A stretch of 32,724 nucleotides of DNA from Falsiroseomonas frigidaquae (GTDB lineage Bacteria; Pseudomonadota; Alphaproteobacteria; Acetobacterales; Acetobacteraceae): the NCBI RefSeq assembly GCF_012163145.1, contig NZ_JAAVTX010000014.1:1-32724 (forward strand). The letters run 5' to 3'. How positions within the stretch are numbered: the stretch's first letter is position 1; each line of letters starts with the position of its first letter. The notes beneath the pieces are model-generated. The model did not search any database. It was not told the DNA's origin and saw only the letters and a list, made by a program, of their open reading frames with translations. Positions 1 through 6,918 of this stretch are shown piece after piece. The position numbers and the translations under genes were made by a program.

Positions 1-365
1 GTAGCTCCACACGCCCGTCGACGCGTCAAAGCTGAACGCGCCGTATGTGCCCGTGAGATCGGCCGGGGTGGCAAAGCTCGCCTCGCTCGTGTCGGCATCG
101 GACACGACCAGCGTACCGCCGATCGTATCCGCGCTGTCCTCCGTCAGGCTCCCCGTCGCCGGGCCGCTGATGGCAGCGCCGTCATTGGCACCCGTCACCG
201 TCACCGTGATCGTTCGCGACGCCGTGCCGTCCACCGACGTCACCGTCAGCGTCTCGCTGACCTCCTCCCCCGCCGCCAAGCCCTGCGTCGCCGCAAGGCC
301 GTTGTCCAGCGCGTAGCTCCACACGCCCGTCGACGCGTCGAATGTAAACTGGCCATAGGTGCCGG
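1..365 (-). repeat. Two VCBS-type repeats, 312-bp period
   Basis: A 27-bp stretch at bases 1-27 recurs identically at 313-339, encoding the same FDASTGVWSY strand in both copies. The copies are 312 bp apart (104 aa) and share the order SETLTVTSVDG, ITVTVTGANDG, then TED. These are hallmarks of the VCBS family. Only one complete unit and part of a second are in the window. Confidence 0.7.
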
Positions 366-1962
366 AGAGATCGGCAGGCTCCGCAAAGCCAACCTCGGTC
401 GGATCCGGATCCGTCACGACGACGACGCCACCTGTCGCGCCGATGCCATCTTCCGCAACCGCTCCTGCGACGGCGCCACTGATGGTTGCGACGCCGTTGG
501 CACCGCTGATGTCGAGAAAACTGCCGTCGCCGAAGACCAGGCGTTCCCCGCCCAGCACAAGATCGGTGCCGTCATCGCCATCGGTCAGATCGATGTCACG
601 AACCGTCACAACACCGGCCTGCCGCAGGATCACATATCCCGCGCGGGTTCCCGTGACATGTATCTCATCGACGCCTTCGCCACCCACCAGCGTGTCATTA
701 CCGCCGCCGCCCGACAGCGTGTCCCCCCCAGCGCCGCCGTCAAGCCGATTGCCAAGGGTATCACCCGACAGCCGGTCCGCCGCGGCGCTGCCAGTCACAT
801 CCTCGAAGCCGGAGATGGTGTCTCCCTCGGCATCACCGCCTGACGCTGTCTGAGCCGTCAGGTCCACCACGACACCCTCGGCGGAGCTGGCATAGAATAG
901 GCGGTCGCGCCCCACACCACCCTCCAGCAGATCGCCACCCAGGCCGCCTGCCAGGATATCGTCGCCATCCTCGCCACGCAGCGTGTCGGCGCCCGCGCCA
1001 CCTGCCAGCTTGTTGTTGCCGGAATCGCCGCGCAGAAGGTCGTCGCCACCTCCACCGGTCACATGCTCGAAGCCGAGCAGCGTGTCGCCGCCCGCGAGGC
1101 CGCCCCGCCCCCGGCCCGTCGTGAGATCGACCTGCACGGCCACCGCCGTGCCGGCGTAAAGCAATCGGTCCTGCCCGTCGCCACCATCCAGCAGGTCCGC
1201 GCCGCCACCGCCGGCAACCAAGTCATCGCCATCGCCGCCAAGGATCGTATCCGCGCCGGCCAGCCCCTCGATGACATTCGCGCCGGAATCGCCGACCAGC
1301 AGATCGCCATGACGGCTGCCCGTCAGCCCTTCGACGCCAACAAGCGAGTCGCCTTCCGCGTGCCCCCCAAGCCCGACGCCCGCCAAGAGATCGACTGTGA
1401 CCGCCGCGTCCGAGGTGGCGTAGGAGGCTATGTCCTCGCCAGCGCCGCCAATCAGCAGGTCGGCGCCGGCGCCGCCCAGCAGGGTGTCGTCGCCGCCCTC
1501 GCCCGCCAGGGTATCCGCAGCATCCGCGCCATCCAGCCTGTTGGCGCCGCCATCGCCGGTCAGGCGATCTGCCCCGCCGCCGCCCGTCACATCCTCGATG
1601 CCGGAGAGCGTGTCACCTTCCGCATTCCCGCCCGAGGCGAGCCCCGCGGTCAGATCCACCACGACCGGCTGCGTGGAACCTGAATAGATCGCGCGATCAC
1701 GACCGGCCCCACCTTCCAGCAGGTCACCGCCAGCTCCGCCGCTGAGGATGTCGTCGCCACCCTCGCCGCGCAGCGTATCTGCCCCCGCACCGCCGGCCAG
1801 CCGGTTCACACCGGAGTCGCCACGCAGCAGGTCGTCCCCCCGCCCTCCGGTCACATCCTCGAAGCCCGAGATGACATCGCCCTCGGCATCGCCACCCGCG
1901 GCGGTCTGCGCCGAGAGGTCCACCGACACGGTCTCGATGGACCCGACATAGGACAGCCGATC
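1..1962 (-). pseudogene. RTX/VCBS repeat protein, continuation after the in-frame stop (runs off left edge)
   Basis: The reading frame of the RTX gene continues here without a stop for 654 codons and leaves the window at base 1. From right to left it holds five more copies of an 88-residue RTX unit (to about 650). A linker follows with the wording GVVTVRDIDLTDGDDGTD and LVFGDGS (about 640-490). Then come VCBS-type repeats: GTYGQFTFDASTGVWSY near 310-362 and the sister GTYGAFSFDASTGVWSY at 1-51, exactly 312 bp (104 aa) apart. VCBS repeats are known from large surface adhesins and biofilm proteins of proteobacteria, so an adhesin role is inferred. Without readthrough or an internal start (none has a good ribosome site) this part would not be translated. 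The C-terminus is not visible. Confidence 0.7.
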
Positions 1963-2470
1963 CTAACCCGCGCCGCCATCGAGCCGGTCCGCGCCCTGGC
2001 CCCCGACGATGAGGTCGTTTCCTGCCCCACCGCTCAGCCAGTTGGTGCCCGCATCGCCGATGAGCGTGTCGGAGAAGTCGGAGCCCAGCACGTCTTCGAA
2101 GCCAGCGATCGTATCGCCCTCGGCATCGCCGCCGGAGGCGGTCAGCGCTGCCAGATTCACCGCCACCGCCTGCGTGGAAGCGGCGTAATGCAGGCGGTCG
2201 CGCCCTTCGCCTCCCTCCAGCAGGTCGCCATCCAGCCCCCCGGCCAGCACGTCGTCGCCCGCTGCGCCGCGCAGCGTGTCCGCGCCCGCGCCGCCGGCCA
2301 GATGGTTGTCGCCCGCATCCCCCAGCAGCACGTCCGCGCCGCCACCGCCCGTGATGTGTTCGAAGCCGCGGATCGTATCGCCAGCGGCGTCGCCGCCCGC
2401 GGCGGTCTGCTGGGCCAGATCCACCACCACGCCGGACATGGAGCCGACATAGGCCAGACGGTCCCGCCCC
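650..2470 (-). repeat. Seven tandem 88-residue RTX super-repeats (264-bp period)
   Basis: The anchor motif G-x-D-R-x-x-Y recurs with first bases near 2469, 2205, 1968, 1704, 1440, 1176 and 912. Spacing is 264 bp except once (2205 to 1968), where it is 237 bp, exactly one nonapeptide (27 bp) shorter. Each unit reads: anchor, a beta-strand segment (VxVDLxxxTAxGGDAEGDTI), GFEDVTG, then four to five RTX nonapeptides ending GDLLEGG. The regularity suggests growth by unequal crossing-over of whole units, with one nonapeptide-sized deletion. Confidence 0.8.
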
Positions 2471-2601
2471 TCCCCACCATCGAGCAGGTCGGCGCCACCC
2501 TCGCCGGAAATCACATCATCGCCCGCAACGCCCAGGATGGTATCGCCCTCCGACGTCCCGACCAGGCGGTCATCGGCAGGCGTTCCAATAAGGCTGGACA
2601 T
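1963..2601 (-). pseudogene. RTX/hemolysin-type calcium-binding repeat protein, N-terminal fragment ending at in-frame TAG
   Basis: This is the N-terminal 212 codons of a glycine/aspartate-rich RTX protein. I chose ATG 2599-2601, whose product begins MSSLIGTPADDRLVGT, because GAGGAAA lies about 7 bases upstream; the frame stays open above it but without repeat character. Nonapeptide repeats of GGxGxDxLx type start almost at once, with no Sec signal peptide. RTX proteins typically fold on binding extracellular Ca2+ and leave by type I secretion using a C-terminal signal, which here would lie beyond the left edge. Codon 213 (1963-1965) is TAG at a position where sister repeats carry Arg, Glu or Gln. 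The same frame then continues open for 654 codons to the window edge. This is either a recent nonsense mutation, a sequence error or readthrough; I call it a probable pseudogene. No secretion genes are visible nearby. Confidence 0.75.
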
Positions 2602-3007
2602 TGGGCGTTTCCTCGATTGCAGGCAGGGCTCTGTCGCGGCCCTTCGGAGAGCCCGGACGCAAGGCACGCGCGTTCGCGGGTGAACCCCTGAACGATAGGT
2701 TAATTTACCGTTCAGCTCGTACCTGGCAATGAAGAATCGAGTTAATTCAACAGGCAAGATTGTATCTTTTTAAATACTTGGCGAGACTCCTGAAGAAAGA
2801 TTTCGCTTGACGGGGAGCGTCGCGGCCACTCGCCGTTTTGTGAGATTCGAGGCCAGAATTTTCAGCCCGTGAGACTGGACCGTCGGACGGCATTGCTCCA
2901 TGCTTGTTACAAATTTTGCGAATCTCTCGCAAACATCTGCCAACCGGACAATGACGGCGTGCAGGCCCTGGCAGGACCGCCGCGACCTTACCCGGCCCGG
3001 CCACATC
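2602..3007. other. Gene-poor, lower-GC intergenic region
   Basis: About 400 bases separate the RTX start from the truncated dehydrogenase. I see no convincing gene: the short open frames lack ribosome sites and family features. It holds the 28-bp dyad at 2688-2715. A second perfect inverted repeat, TTTGCGA (2915-2921) and TCGCAAA (2927-2933) with a 5-base loop, could be a weak terminator for the minus-strand dehydrogenase remnant or an operator. The segment 2695-2940 is clearly less GC-rich than the rest of the window. Confidence 0.6.
2688..2715. promoter_or_regulatory. 28-bp interrupted palindrome upstream of RTX gene
   Basis: Arms CTGAACG (2688-2694) and CGTTCAG (2709-2715) are perfect inverted repeats around a 14-base AT-rich centre, which itself contains the near-palindrome GGTTAATTTACC. 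It lies about 87 bases upstream of the RTX start codon in a locally AT-rich region, as expected of an operator. The spacing TTAA-N7-TTCA is one mismatch from a CtrA-type box (TTAA-N7-TTAA), which is speculative. No confident -35/-10 pair was found. Confidence 0.4.
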
Positions 3008-3508
3008 CTATTTCGCCTTGGCCAGGGCCATCGCGTCCGCGCCGGCGGGGAAGCGGAGCTGGCCGGCTGTGTCATGTACCGCCGCCCAGATCGCCGCGGC
3101 GACGTCGGTTTCCCTCGTGGTCAGCGCCGGCCGGGCGAAGGCCGCGAAGATCGGCGCCGCGAAGTCGGCATAGGCCTCCGGGATCAGATCCGCGACAGGC
3201 ACCAGGCCGTTCTGCGCGAAGCGCGTCGTCGGGGCATAGCCGGGCTCGACGAGTTTCGCGCGAATGTTGAAATGGGCAAGTTCGTGGGCCAGCGACCCGG
3301 TGAAGCCCTCGATGGCCTGCTTGCTGGCGGTATAGGCGGCCGCCAGGGGCATCGGAGCCAGGGTGACGCTCGACGTCACGTTGACGATCGCGCCCGCGCG
3401 ACGCTTGCGCATCTGCGGGTTCACGGCCTGCGCCATCGCCATGGCGCCCCGGGTATTGGTGGCGAACACCTGGCGGATGCACGACAGCGCCGACGCGGCC
3501 TGCTGCAC
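3008..3508 (-). pseudogene. Short-chain dehydrogenase/reductase, 5'-truncated remnant
   Basis: The 166 codons match the C-terminal two thirds of a classical SDR oxidoreductase. Visible features are the NTRGAM helix, IVNVTSSVTLAPMP with the catalytic Ser region, YTASKQAIEGF (the YxxxK active-site pair) and the VEPGYAPTTRF segment. The N-terminal Rossmann TGxxxGIG nucleotide site and the NNAG motif are absent, so roughly 85-95 residues of the usual ~245 are missing. The frame extends upstream only to a stop at 3548-3550, with no SDR similarity beyond about 3500-3520. The GTG at 3506-3508 has no convincing ribosome site. Without the cofactor-binding half the product should be inactive. The break abuts the unusual tract next to tRNA-Glu, suggesting loss by insertion or deletion. 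Confidence 0.7.
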
Positions 3509-4013
3509 CCGCGCACCTAGACCCAGCCATGCGGGCCATTTTTCCCGCTAATGCGGTCGCGTCGCCCTCGCTCGGAACGGGCCGTTACGCGCCGGGCAGC
3601 CTCAGGCTCAGGTGGCATGTGCGCGCTGGCGTTCGCTGCGTCTTGCGGCACAGGCGAGCAAGTCGCTCCCACTCTATATCGAAGTGGTATCCGCGTGCTT
3701 CAGGCAGTTTAGGGCGAGTGCGTGCATAGACATCCCGGTAGGGGGAGTGGTCCCAGCCCCGCCCATCTGCTGCCCCTGGGGGGCTGGCTCTAAAGATGAC
3801 CGTCAGGGGCCGCAGACGACCGGCATGGCAGCTTGGTCATGCGGTAACGGTGCTTGGGCTGCCTGGGAGGGCCGGCTTGATACGGAGTTGGCTACGGGAA
3901 TCACAGCCAGGACCGCCAGAAGCGGAGCGCGCTACAAAACTTGCTACGGAATGCTGCTACGAATGGTGCGTGCGGCCTGAGCTAAGGCGCTGATCCGGTT
4001 CAATATTCCGGAA
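3509..4013. other. Non-coding scar between SDR remnant and tRNA-Glu
   Basis: Five hundred bases without a recognisable gene on either strand. Codon pattern and composition differ from the flanking genes. Short direct repeats GCTAC occur at 3891-3895, 3931-3935, 3943-3947 and 3956-3960, the last three spaced 12-13 bp. The tract ends at the 3' end of tRNA-Glu, a common integration point for mobile elements. I could not find an integrase fragment or a second copy of the tRNA end inside the window. Confidence 0.5.
3931..3960. repeat. GCTAC short direct repeats near tRNA 3' end
   Basis: Three GCTAC copies at 3931, 3943 and 3956 (spacing 12 and 13 bp), with a fourth at 3891, lie 54-120 bp from the tRNA-Glu 3' end. 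The helical-turn-like spacing resembles binding arrays of recombinases or regulators, but the unit is short and chance cannot be excluded. Confidence 0.3.
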
Positions 4014-4089
4014 TGGCGTCCCCTAGGGGATTCGAACCCCTGTTACCGCCGTGAGAGGGCGGTGTCCTAGGCCTCTAGACGAAGGGGAC
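4014..4089 (-). tRNA. tRNA-Glu (anticodon CTC)
   Basis: On the minus strand the acceptor arm GTCCCCT (4089-4083) pairs with AGGGGAC (4024-4018), followed by discriminator G and an encoded CCA (4016-4014). The anticodon stem CCGCC/GGCGG encloses the loop CTCTCAC, giving anticodon CTC, which reads GAG codons. The T arm contains GGTTCGAATCC. Total length is 76 nt. Its 3' end faces the gene-poor tract at 3509-4013, so it is a plausible attachment site for an integrated element on that side. Confidence 0.95.
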
Positions 4090-4130
4090 CCAGACAACCC
4101 GCGGCGCCGAAGCATCGCGAGGCGCGCTGA

Positions 4131-4355
4131 TTAGCCTTCCGGCGCCGGAGGATCAACCCGGTCTGCAGCAGTTTTTTCGCCAGTCTTGCCGGCGGCCTTT
4201 CCAGCGGCCCGCGCGGCTTCCCGCCGGCCGCTGCGGCAGGCGTCGGAGCAGTGGCGCACGCTGTCCCAGTCGCGCGCCCATTTGCGCCGCCAGGCGAAGG
4301 GGCGGGCGCAGGTGGCGCAGATCTTCTGCGGCAGGTTCGGCTTGCGGTGCGCCAT
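4131..4355 (-). CDS. DUF2256-like small cysteine-rich protein
   Basis: A 74-residue basic protein beginning [20 protein letters not shown]. Four cysteines in the pattern C13-x2-C16 ... C36-x3-C40, with conserved aromatic and basic residues (FAWRRKW, W30), match the DUF2256 family, whose members look like small zinc-ribbon proteins of unknown role. The C-terminal 30 residues are Ala/Gly/Lys-rich and probably disordered. I took the ATG at 4353-4355 because similarity begins there; the frame is open upstream but has no family features. It lies 41 bases after tRNA-Glu and just downstream of a one-TM protein gene on the same strand (7-base gap), so the two are probably co-transcribed. Function is unknown. 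Confidence 0.75.
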   Translation of the reverse strand: MAHRKPNLPQKICATCARPFAWRRKWARDWDSVRHCSDACRSGRREAARAAGKAAGKTGEKTAADRVDPPAPEG

Positions 4356-4362
4356 CGGGCGC

Positions 4363-4644
4363 CTACTCCGCCGCCCGCAGCTCCCCGACCACGCGGCCAC
4401 GGCCGGCATCGAGCAGCAGCAAGCGTTCCGTGCCGTCCGGCCGGGCCACGAGCACGGCAAAGCGCCCTTCCGCCGCGGCCACCGAAAGCAGCCGCGTGCC
4501 GGCGGGCTGGCCCAGCGAGGTCGGCGGCAGTGCCACCTCCCCGCCCGCCGTGCTCATGCGCTGGACGAGAACGAAAACCAGGCCCACCGTGCCGAGGACA
4601 ATCATGACCCCCATCACGCCAACCAGCCATTTGAGCGCCGCCAC
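4363..4644 (-). CDS. Small single-pass membrane protein (DUF6476-like)
   Basis: A 93-residue protein with one hydrophobic helix near residues 5-27 ([20 protein letters not shown]) and a soluble C-terminal part of about 60 residues containing [17 protein letters not shown]. The GTG start at 4642-4644 is chosen because GGAAGGGGGG lies just upstream on the minus strand. It resembles short proteins found beside RluA-type synthases in alphaproteobacteria (DUF6476-like, from memory, not verified). Its 5' end overlaps the predicted 5' end of the divergent pseudouridine synthase gene by about 41 bases. Function is unknown; a membrane anchor with a small beta-rich extracytoplasmic domain is the most that can be inferred. 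Confidence 0.65.
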   Translation of the reverse strand: MAALKWLVGVMGVMIVLGTVGLVFVLVQRMSTAGGEVALPPTSLGQPAGTRLLSVAAAEGRFAVLVARPDGTERLLLLDAGRGRVVGELRAAE

Positions 4645-5659
4645 GCAAACCCCCCTTCCCGAGCCCGATGCGGGCCAGACCGTTGAAATCCTGGCCCCGC
4701 CGGAGGCCGCCGGCCTGCGCGCCGACCGTTTTCTGACGGATGCGCTGGCCGCCGGGATAGGCGGCCTGTCGCGGTCCCGGGTCAAGGCCCTGATCGAATC
4801 GGGCCAGGCGACGCGGGACGGCGTGCGAGTGCATGACCCGGCCGAGCCGGTGCGCCCCGGCGCCCGCTACGCGTTGCGCCTGCCGCCGCCGGAGGATGCG
4901 GTGCCGCAGCCGCAGGACATTCCGCTGACCATCCTGTTCGAGGACCGGCACCTGATCGTCCTCGACAAGCCGGCCGGCCTGGTGGTCCACCCCGCCCCCG
5001 GCAACCGCGACGGCACGCTGGTGAATGCCGTCCTGGCCCATGCGGCGGAGGATCTGACCGGCATCGGCGGCGAGAAGCGGCCAGGCATCGTGCATCGGCT
5101 GGACAAGGACACTTCCGGCGTCATGGTGGTGGCGAAGTCGGAGCGCGCCCATGCGGCGCTGTCCCTGGCCTTCGCCAACCGGGACCTGGACCGGGAATAC
5201 CTGGCGCTGGTGTGGGGCCTGCCCAACCCGCTGGAGGGCGAGATCATCGGCGACATCGGCCGCCACCCGATGGACCGCAAGCGGATGGCTGTGGTCACCC
5301 GCAACGGCAAGCACGCGCAGACCCGCTATCGCACCGAACGCGCCTTCGGCACATCCTGCGCCCTGCTGCGCTGCCGCCTGGCCACCGGACGGACACACCA
5401 GATCCGGGTGCATCTGGCGCATATCGGCCATCCGCTGGTGGGGGACCCGGTCTATCTGCGCCGGATTCCGGCGGCGGCGCGTAACCTTTCAGGCCCCGTC
5501 CGCGAAGCGCTAACAGCATTTCCGCGCCAGGCGCTGCACGCAGCGACGCTGGGCTTTAATCATCCGGTTACAGGTGCCGCGCTAAGTTTCACGGCACCCT
5601 TGCCTCCGGACATGGCCCTGCTGCTGTCGTACCTGGACGGAGATGTTACAGGCCGGTAA
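4604..5659 (+). CDS. RluA-family 23S rRNA pseudouridine synthase (RluC/RluD-like)
   Basis: A 351-residue enzyme that isomerises uridine to pseudouridine in RNA. An S4 RNA-binding domain occupies about residues 38-95 (LRADRFL ... SRSRVKALIESG). The catalytic domain follows, with the signature RPGIVHRLDKDTSG containing the nucleophile Asp167. Later conserved blocks are GRTHQIRVHLAHIGHPLVGD and LHAATLGFNHP. The ATG at 4604 is preferred because GAGGA sits 5 bases upstream; a TTG at 4631 is the alternative. The gene is followed by rpoH on the same strand after 276 bases. RluD acts on the decoding-centre helix of 23S rRNA, but RluC and RluD paralogues cannot be separated by eye, so no symbol is given. 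Confidence 0.9.
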   Translation: MTPITPTSHLSAATQTPLPEPDAGQTVEILAPPEAAGLRADRFLTDALAAGIGGLSRSRVKALIESGQATRDGVRVHDPAEPVRPGARYALRLPPPEDAVPQPQDIPLTILFEDRHLIVLDKPAGLVVHPAPGNRDGTLVNAVLAHAAEDLTGIGGEKRPGIVHRLDKDTSGVMVVAKSERAHAALSLAFANRDLDREYLALVWGLPNPLEGEIIGDIGRHPMDRKRMAVVTRNGKHAQTRYRTERAFGTSCALLRCRLATGRTHQIRVHLAHIGHPLVGDPVYLRRIPAAARNLSGPVREALTAFPRQALHAATLGFNHPVTGAALSFTAPLPPDMALLLSYLDGDVTGR

Positions 5660-5768
5660 CCGAACGTAAACCTACCTTGCAGGTCGGGTTTTTCTTGATC
5701 CCGGCATGGATACGATCTAAGAATCCGCTGCCAGCTTCGGGTGGGTGCCGCTTCGCGCCCCCCGGCCC

Positions 5769-5818
5769 CGGGGTGATGATCCCCCGGGTCAGGAGCGCCC
5801 CCTCCACTCATCACCCCG
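5769..5818 (+). promoter_or_regulatory. Stem-loop in the rpoH leader
   Basis: Perfect 11-bp inverted repeats CGGGGTGATGA (5769-5779) and TCATCACCCCG (5808-5818) enclose 28 bases. A second small hairpin CCCCG...CGGGG (about 5888-5903) lies just before the ribosome site. A candidate promoter upstream begins with CTTGAT near 5695, resembling the -35 of alphaproteobacterial heat-shock promoters, with GATACGATCTAA downstream; this is uncertain. The long structured leader could serve heat-dependent or other post-transcriptional control of rpoH. Confidence 0.4.
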
Positions 5819-5935
5819 TCGTGACCGGGGTGGGGATGGAAAGGGAGGGCCCGGCCGACGTTGGCAGAACAGCACAGCCGTCATGGGCCCCGCCGTCACG
5901 GGGGGCGCCAGGCGACCGAGGAGGCAGTTCTCGCC

Positions 5936-6820
5936 ATGGCTTCCACTTTGTCCATTCCGATGGCCCCCGAAGGCAACCTGTCCCGGTACCTTCAGGACAT
6001 CCGCAAGTTTCCGATGCTGACGCCGGAGGAGGAGTACAACCTCTCCAAGCGCTGGAAGGATGAGGGCGACGAGCCCTCCGCCCACCGCCTGGTGACCTCT
6101 CACCTCCGCCTGGTTGCCAAGATCGCCATGGGCTACCGCGGCTACGGGCTGCCGGTCGGTGAGCTGATCTCCGAGGGCAATGTCGGCATGATGCAGGCCG
6201 TCAAGCGCTTCGACCCGGATCGCGGCTTCCGCCTGGCGACCTACGCCATGTGGTGGATCCGCGCGGCGATACAGGAATACATCCTGCACAGCTGGTCCTT
6301 GGTGAAGATGGGGACGACGGCCGCGCAAAAGAAGCTGTTCTTCAATCTCCGCCGGCTGAAGGGCCAGATGGCGGCGCTGGAGGAAGGCGACCTGAAGCCG
6401 GAGCAGGTGGAAAAGATCGCCCGCGTCCTGGCCGTGCCGGAAGCCGATGTGGTGTCGATGAACCGCCGCCTCGCCTCGCCCGACAACAGCCTGAATGCCC
6501 CCGTGCGCGCCGACAGCGACGGCGAATGGCAGGACTGGCTGGTCGATGACGGCGAGAGCCAGGAGACCGAGCTCGCCGAACGGCAGGACATGTCCAACCG
6601 CCGCGAGCTGCTCGGGGAGGCGCTGAAGACGCTAAACGACCGGGAACGCCACATCCTGATCGAGCGGCGTCTGAAGGATGAGCCGACGACGCTGGAGGAG
6701 CTGTCCCAGCAGTACAACATCAGCCGGGAGCGCGTGCGTCAGATCGAGGTGCGGGCCTTCGAGAAGCTCCAGAAGAGCATGAAGACCCAGATCGTGGAGC
6801 GTCGCCTCGGCGTCGCCTGA
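5936..6820 (+). CDS. rpoH: RNA polymerase heat-shock sigma factor RpoH (sigma-32)
   Basis: A 294-residue sigma-70-family factor that directs RNA polymerase to heat-shock promoters (chaperones, proteases). Region 1.2/2 is seen as LSRYLQDIRKFPMLTPEEE (residues 15-33), the -10-recognising RLATYAMWWIRAAIQEYI (99-116) and the RpoH box QKKLFFNLR (131-139), which distinguishes RpoH from other group members. Region 4.2 with its helix-turn-helix is TLEELSQQYNISRERVRQIE near the C-terminus. The ATG at 5936 gives the usual family length and has GAGGAGG 11 bases upstream. The FtsH protease, a known degrader of RpoH in E. coli, is encoded in this same window. A strong terminator follows the gene, so it is transcribed apart from the downstream kinase. 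Confidence 0.96.
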   Translation: MASTLSIPMAPEGNLSRYLQDIRKFPMLTPEEEYNLSKRWKDEGDEPSAHRLVTSHLRLVAKIAMGYRGYGLPVGELISEGNVGMMQAVKRFDPDRGFRLATYAMWWIRAAIQEYILHSWSLVKMGTTAAQKKLFFNLRRLKGQMAALEEGDLKPEQVEKIARVLAVPEADVVSMNRRLASPDNSLNAPVRADSDGEWQDWLVDDGESQETELAERQDMSNRRELLGEALKTLNDRERHILIERRLKDEPTTLEELSQQYNISRERVRQIEVRAFEKLQKSMKTQIVERRLGVA

Positions 6821-6845
6821 TGCGACCGAACTTCGCTCGTGAGCA

Positions 6846-6877
6846 ACGCCCCGTGTCCTGGCACGGGGCGTTTTTTA
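6846..6877 (+). terminator. Rho-independent terminator of rpoH
   Basis: Perfect 10-bp stem ACGCCCCGTG (6846-6855) and CACGGGGCGT (6862-6871) with a 6-base loop, followed by a run of T (6871-6876). It lies 26 bases after the rpoH stop and is a textbook intrinsic terminator. Confidence 0.92.
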
Positions 6878-6918
6878 TGGGGCCGATTTTCTGAGCGGCC
6901 GTTAAATGTGTCTCTTTC

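Noticed and set aside
1063-1683. Plus-strand open frame of 206 codons across the RTX region
   Set aside because: It is antisense to the RTX repeats; the high GC of third positions and repeat regularity keep the opposite strand open. No ribosome site or family features.
1-2600. CRISPR-like or satellite periodicity on the left edge
   Set aside because: The period (264 and 312 bp) is that of protein repeats in one open frame; there are no short identical repeats with unique spacers.
2747-3004. Minus-strand 85-codon frame in the low-GC gap
   Set aside because: No recognisable domain, poor start context and composition unlike neighbouring genes; treated as non-coding.
3612-3980. Plus-strand 122-codon frame beside tRNA-Glu, considered as an integrase fragment
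   Set aside because: The translation shows none of the tyrosine-recombinase R-H-R-Y motifs or domain wording, so no integrase remnant is claimed.
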